From positions 1 to 9,535 of the forward strand of contig JAGAZW010000161.1 of the NCBI GenBank assembly GCA_017939855.1: a DNA stretch of 9,535 nucleotides, in the 5' to 3' direction. The notes below the pieces were generated by a model. The model was not told the DNA's origin. It ran no database searches and was given only the letters and a program-made list of their open reading frames with translations. Source of the DNA: Clostridia bacterium. GTDB taxonomy: Bacteria > Bacillota > Clostridia > Oscillospirales > Acutalibacteraceae. Shown here in pieces: positions 7,617-9,535 of the stretch. Numbering within the stretch: position 1 is the stretch's first letter; each line of letters begins with the position of its first letter. A program made the position numbers and the translations under genes.

Positions 7617-7630
7617 GTTCGAATCCCTAT
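7617..7630 (+). repeat. Inverted 14-bp copy of the tRNA-Gln T-loop/acceptor segment
   Basis: GTTCGAATCCCTAT on the plus strand is the exact reverse complement of 7699-7712 inside tRNA-Gln, so it is oriented opposite to the gene. Its AATCCCTAT half also forms an inverted repeat with ATAGGGATT (7509-7517) of the truncated tRNA copy. The 7509-7630 segment therefore has tRNA-derived termini facing each other. Confidence 0.75.
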
Positions 7631-7649
7631 GTATTGCCTCAACAAGACA

Positions 7650-7689
7650 AAAAATAATAGCCCACCCTTCAGGGTGAACTATTATTTTT
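7650..7689 (-). terminator. Intrinsic terminator of tRNA-Gln
   Basis: Bases 7650-7660 pair with 7679-7689 (11 bp, AT-rich). A two-base internal mismatch follows, then CACCCT (7663-7668) with AGGGTG (7671-7676) and a two-base nominal loop. On the minus strand the stem ends in a run of T (7654-7649). The first stem base is the A of the encoded CCA end, so the tRNA runs straight into its terminator. Confidence 0.85.
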
Positions 7690-7762
7690 GGCTGGGGAAT
7701 AGGGATTCGAACCCCAACAAACAGAGTCAGAGTCTGTCGTGCTACCGTTACACAATTCCCCA
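7689..7762 (-). tRNA. tRNA-Gln (anticodon CUG)
   Basis: The 74-nt gene folds into a full cloverleaf. The acceptor TGGGGAA pairs with TTCCCCA, the D-arm is GTGT/GCAC with loop AACGGTA, and the anticodon stem ACAGA/TCTGT holds loop CTCTGAC with anticodon CTG. A four-base variable loop precedes the T-arm TGGGG/CCCTA with loop TTCGAAT. It decodes CAG. The U1-A72 first pair and G73 discriminator are typical bacterial tRNA-Gln identity features, and the CCA end is encoded. In most Firmicutes such tRNA is first charged with Glu and amidated by GatCAB; that is family knowledge, not visible here. It has its own promoter and terminator, so it is a separate transcription unit between the pgi pair and addBA. 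Confidence 0.97.
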
Positions 7763-7784
7763 ATATTTTTTTGACAGCAAGATT

Positions 7785-7812
7785 ATTATACCGCATTTTT
7801 TGTGGATGTCAA
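7785..7812 (-). promoter_or_regulatory. Consensus sigma-A promoter for tRNA-Gln
   Basis: On the minus strand TTGACA (7812-7807) and TATAAT (7790-7785) are both perfect consensus hexamers separated by 16 bp. The expected start is near 7778, about 15 nt before the first tRNA base. Such strength is usual for stable RNA genes. Confidence 0.9.
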
Positions 7813-7846
7813 GATAATTTTTTTGTTTTTATACCTTTTTTATAAA

Positions 7847-7874
7847 ACTATCCTCCGCAAATGCGGAGGATAGT
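7847..7874 (-). terminator. Terminator after the pgi / P-loop pair
   Basis: ACTATCCTCCGCA (7847-7859) pairs perfectly with TGCGGAGGATAGT (7862-7874), a 13-bp GC-rich stem ten bases beyond the stop of the P-loop gene. On the minus strand it is followed by TTTAT, a short U tract; on the plus strand there is none. It separates this unit from the tRNA promoter just downstream. Confidence 0.75.
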
Positions 7875-7883
7875 AATTGGTGC

Positions 7884-8291
7884 TTATGCTTTTTGAGCGT
7901 ATTCGAAAACCTTTGCAGGAAGTTCTGATTCGTCGCATGATACTGTGAAACAGAACTCGACATCATCAATTTTTGAAAGTCTTTCAAAAAAGTCTGCTAG
8001 GCAGTTATAATCACGTGTGCCTATTCTGAGTGTTGCATCTCCGAAGATGTGGGTTACATCGTGGTTTCCTGCTTTTATTCCGGCTAACATACCAAAGTAT
8101 TCACCGTAACCACTGATTGCATAATCGTCTGCATAAACAAGTCTTGCCTTATGAGTAACGGAAAAAGTAAGGGTGCCGCCCTTTTCTATACATACAACAT
8201 TACCTAAACTGGTTTCTGTTGCTGCGTTCACCATTTCCACTAACTTTTTGGTTTTTCCGGAACCTTTTTTTCCGATAATGAGCTTAATCAT
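7884..8291 (-). CDS. Small P-loop NTP-binding protein of unknown function
   Basis: The 135-residue product opens with a beta strand and Walker A GKKGSGKT (7-14), so it very likely binds ATP or GTP. Candidate Walker B strands are LVYADD (51-56) and THIFGD (80-85). A third strand, VEFCFTVS (111-118), precedes an acidic DESELP segment. There is no signal peptide or membrane segment, so it should be cytoplasmic. At 135 residues it is a minimal P-loop domain with no partner domain visible. Short proteins of this look are often labelled 'PilT-like' or 'ATPase' in Clostridia, but nothing here supports a pilus role. It starts 44 nt after pgi on the same strand and is probably co-transcribed with it. 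The ATG at 8291 is chosen because GGAG lies 8 nt upstream; a GTG three codons earlier overlaps that site. Confidence 0.85.
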   Translation of the reverse strand: MIKLIIGKKGSGKTKKLVEMVNAATETSLGNVVCIEKGGTLTFSVTHKARLVYADDYAISGYGEYFGMLAGIKAGNHDVTHIFGDATLRIGTRDYNCLADFFERLSKIDDVEFCFTVSCDESELPAKVFEYAQKA

Positions 8292-8299
8292 AAAAAACA

Positions 8300-8303
8300 C
8301 TCC
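8300..8303 (-). promoter_or_regulatory. Ribosome binding site deciding the start of the P-loop gene
   Basis: AAAAGGAG on the minus strand ends at 8300, 8 nt before ATG 8291. The upstream in-frame GTG at 8300-8298 uses the last G of this site and so cannot be served by it. Confidence 0.8.
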
Positions 8304-8313
8304 TTTTATTTAT

Positions 8314-8327
8314 ACCGCCGAAGCGGT
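8314..8327 (-). other. Hairpin with a C(UUCG)G loop between pgi and the P-loop gene
   Basis: On the minus strand ACCGC and GCGGT enclose TTCG, the very stable UUCG tetraloop closed by C-G. An A-rich stretch, not a U tract, follows, so it is unlikely to terminate fully. It may protect the pgi mRNA 3' end or set the expression ratio of the two genes. Confidence 0.55.
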
Positions 8328-8335
8328 TATTTCCT

Positions 8336-9535
8336 TTATTTTGCAAGGCGGCTTTCAAGTTTTGCCTTTTCCTCTTCATATCCCGGTTTTCCGAGCAAAG
8401 CGAACATATTTTTCTTATAGCTTTCAACACCCGGTTGGTCAAACGGGTTCACACCCAACAGATATCCGGAAACTGCACAAGCCTTTTCAAAAAAGTATAT
8501 TAATTGACCTAAATGCTCCTCATCTGCTTTATCAAGCGAAATAACGAGGTTGGGAACGCCGCCGTCCGTATGGGCAAGGACTGTACCCTCAAAGGCCTTT
8601 TCATTTACAAAAGAAAGTCCCTTACCTGTCAAGAAGTTAAGGCCATCGCCGTCGTTATCTTCCTTCTCAATCGTTATATCGGCGCCGTTATCAGCTATAG
8701 TTACAACCGTTTCAAATAAAATTCTTGTGCCGTCTTGAATAAACTGACCCATAGAATGAAGATCGGTAGAGAAGGTAACAGATGCGGGGAACAGACCCTT
8801 ATTATCCTTTCCTTCGCTTTCTCCGTAAAGCTGCTTAAACCATTCAGCCATCATTGTAAATCTGGGTTCATAAGAAACCAAAAGCTCGATTTGCTTACCC
8901 TTACGGTACAATGCGTTTCTTAAAGCAGCATAAGTATAGCAATCGTTTTTATACATATCCTCTTCACTATACTGCTTTGCCGCAATTTGAGCACCCTTCA
9001 TAAGTGCATCGATATCTACACCTGCTGCTGCAATAGGAAGAAGACCGACTGCTGTTAAAACTGAAAATCTGCCTCCGACATCGTCCGGCACCACAAAACA
9101 TTCGTAGCCCTTTTCGTCTGCTAACTTTTTAAGTGTACCACGGGATTTATCGGTAGTACAATATATACGCTTTGCAGCTTCGCTCTCGCCGTACTTTTCT
9201 TCGAGATATTTTCTAAATACTCTGAATGCAACTGCCGGTTCTGTGGTGGTACCGGATTTGGAAATAATATTTACCGATACTCTTTTACCTTCACATATTT
9301 TTAATAAGTCAGAAAGATTTGAACCGCTTATGTTATTACCCGAAAAATATATTTCGGGAGCGTCACCGCAAAGAGTGTTATAATAAGGTCCTTTTAAAAA
9401 CTCAATAGCTGCACGAGCCCCTAAATAGGAACCGCCTATACCTATAACTATAAGAACATCGGTATCTTCCTGAATTTTTTTAGCAGCCGCCTTAATTCTT
9501 GCGAATTCCTCTTTATCATAGTCAAAAGGAAGATC
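8336..9535 (-). CDS. pgi: Glucose-6-phosphate isomerase (N-terminus beyond the window)
   Basis: This enzyme interconverts glucose-6-phosphate and fructose-6-phosphate in glycolysis and gluconeogenesis, in the cytoplasm, usually as a dimer or higher oligomer. The frame is open to the right edge, giving 399 residues; Firmicutes homologues have about 450, so some 50 N-terminal residues are missing from view. Numbering from the first visible residue: IGIGGSYLG (31-39) and SKSGTTTEP (92-100) form the sugar-phosphate site. DVGGRFSVLTAVG (152-164) is family signature 1, GESEGK (238-243) carries the likely catalytic Glu, and DLHSMGQ (258-264) the conserved His. NPFDQPGVESYKK (363-375) is signature 2 with the catalytic Lys. 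The GTG near 9094 is internal, because conserved motifs precede it. The gene is followed by the P-loop gene on the same strand. Nothing suggests damage. Confidence 0.97.
   Translation of the reverse strand, partial: DLPFDYDKEEFARIKAAAKKIQEDTDVLIVIGIGGSYLGARAAIEFLKGPYYNTLCGDAPEIYFSGNNISGSNLSDLLKICEGKRVSVNIISKSGTTTEPAVAFRVFRKYLEEKYGESEAAKRIYCTTDKSRGTLKKLADEKGYECFVVPDDVGGRFSVLTAVGLLPIAAAGVDIDALMKGAQIAAKQYSEEDMYKNDCYTYAALRNALYRKGKQIELLVSYEPRFTMMAEWFKQLYGESEGKDNKGLFPASVTFSTDLHSMGQFIQDGTRILFETVVTIADNGADITIEKEDNDGDGLNFLTGKGLSFVNEKAFEGTVLAHTDGGVPNLVISLDKADEEHLGQLIYFFEKACAVSGYLLGVNPFDQPGVESYKKNMFALLGKPGYEEEKAKLESRLAK

Noticed and set aside
7499..7630. A second complete tRNA gene
   Set aside because: Only the last 19 bases match tRNA-Gln; no D-arm, anticodon arm or 5' acceptor strand can be found upstream of it on the minus strand.
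7771..7776. TTGACA on the plus strand as a promoter -35 box
   Set aside because: No TATAAT-like box lies 16-18 nt downstream on the plus strand, and no plus-strand gene follows.
7325..7817. Several reading frames of 60-106 codons on both strands, one translating to a GNRDSNP word
   Set aside because: They cross hairpins, terminators and tRNA sequence, have no ribosome binding sites, and RDSNP-type words are a known artefact of translating antisense tRNA T-arms.
8292..8300. GTG start giving a 138-residue P-loop protein
   Set aside because: This GTG overlaps the GGAG ribosome binding site; the ATG at 8291 has the correct 8-nt spacing.
8336..9094. pgi as a complete gene starting at the GTG near 9094
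   Set aside because: The same frame continues to the window edge and encodes the conserved GIGGSYLG and SKSGTTTEP motifs, so the gene is longer and its start is outside.

Overview
The window is an AT-rich chromosomal segment, most likely from a low-GC Firmicute of class Clostridia. The evidence is the AddAB recombination complex (not RecBCD) in addB-addA order, strong AAAGGAG-type ribosome binding sites, an encoded-CCA tRNA, near-consensus sigma-A promoter hexamers and Firmicutes-type glucose-6-phosphate isomerase motifs. Genus cannot be decided from this sequence. Almost everything lies on the minus strand, so the natural reading order is from high to low coordinates.

Reading leftwards from the right edge: (1) pgi (glucose-6-phosphate isomerase), whose N-terminus lies beyond the window; (2) 44 nt later, a 135-residue P-loop protein of unknown function, probably co-transcribed with pgi and closed by a hairpin terminator at 7847-7874; (3) a tRNA-Gln(CUG) gene at 7689-7762 with its own consensus promoter and a terminator that starts on the last base of CCA; (4) a 655-base non-coding island (7034-7688) packed with inverted repeats; (5) addB and addA, the two subunits of the helicase-nuclease that processes double-strand breaks, separated only by the addB stop codon; (6) a bidirectional terminator at 251-282; (7) a small convergent plus-strand reading frame of unknown function at the left edge.

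The two protein modules are ordinary housekeeping genes with intact signature residues. AddB carries an ATP-binding loop, a nuclease domain and four cysteines for a 4Fe-4S cluster. AddA carries all helicase motifs and a second nuclease domain.

The unusual part is the island between tRNA-Gln and addB. It contains an array of eight small hairpins whose stems nearly all begin with CA and end with TG. They are separated by an 8-base motif (TATATCAT) that points one way in the left half and the opposite way in the right half. Beside it sit a 23-bp direct repeat of the tRNA-Gln 3' end with its own terminator hairpin, a 14-bp inverted copy of the tRNA T-arm/acceptor segment, a 25-bp near-perfect palindrome and two further long hairpins. 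This looks like a mosaic non-coding repeat element, perhaps tRNA-derived or tRNA-targeted, and is the best candidate here for something not well described. That it is mobile or functional is inference.
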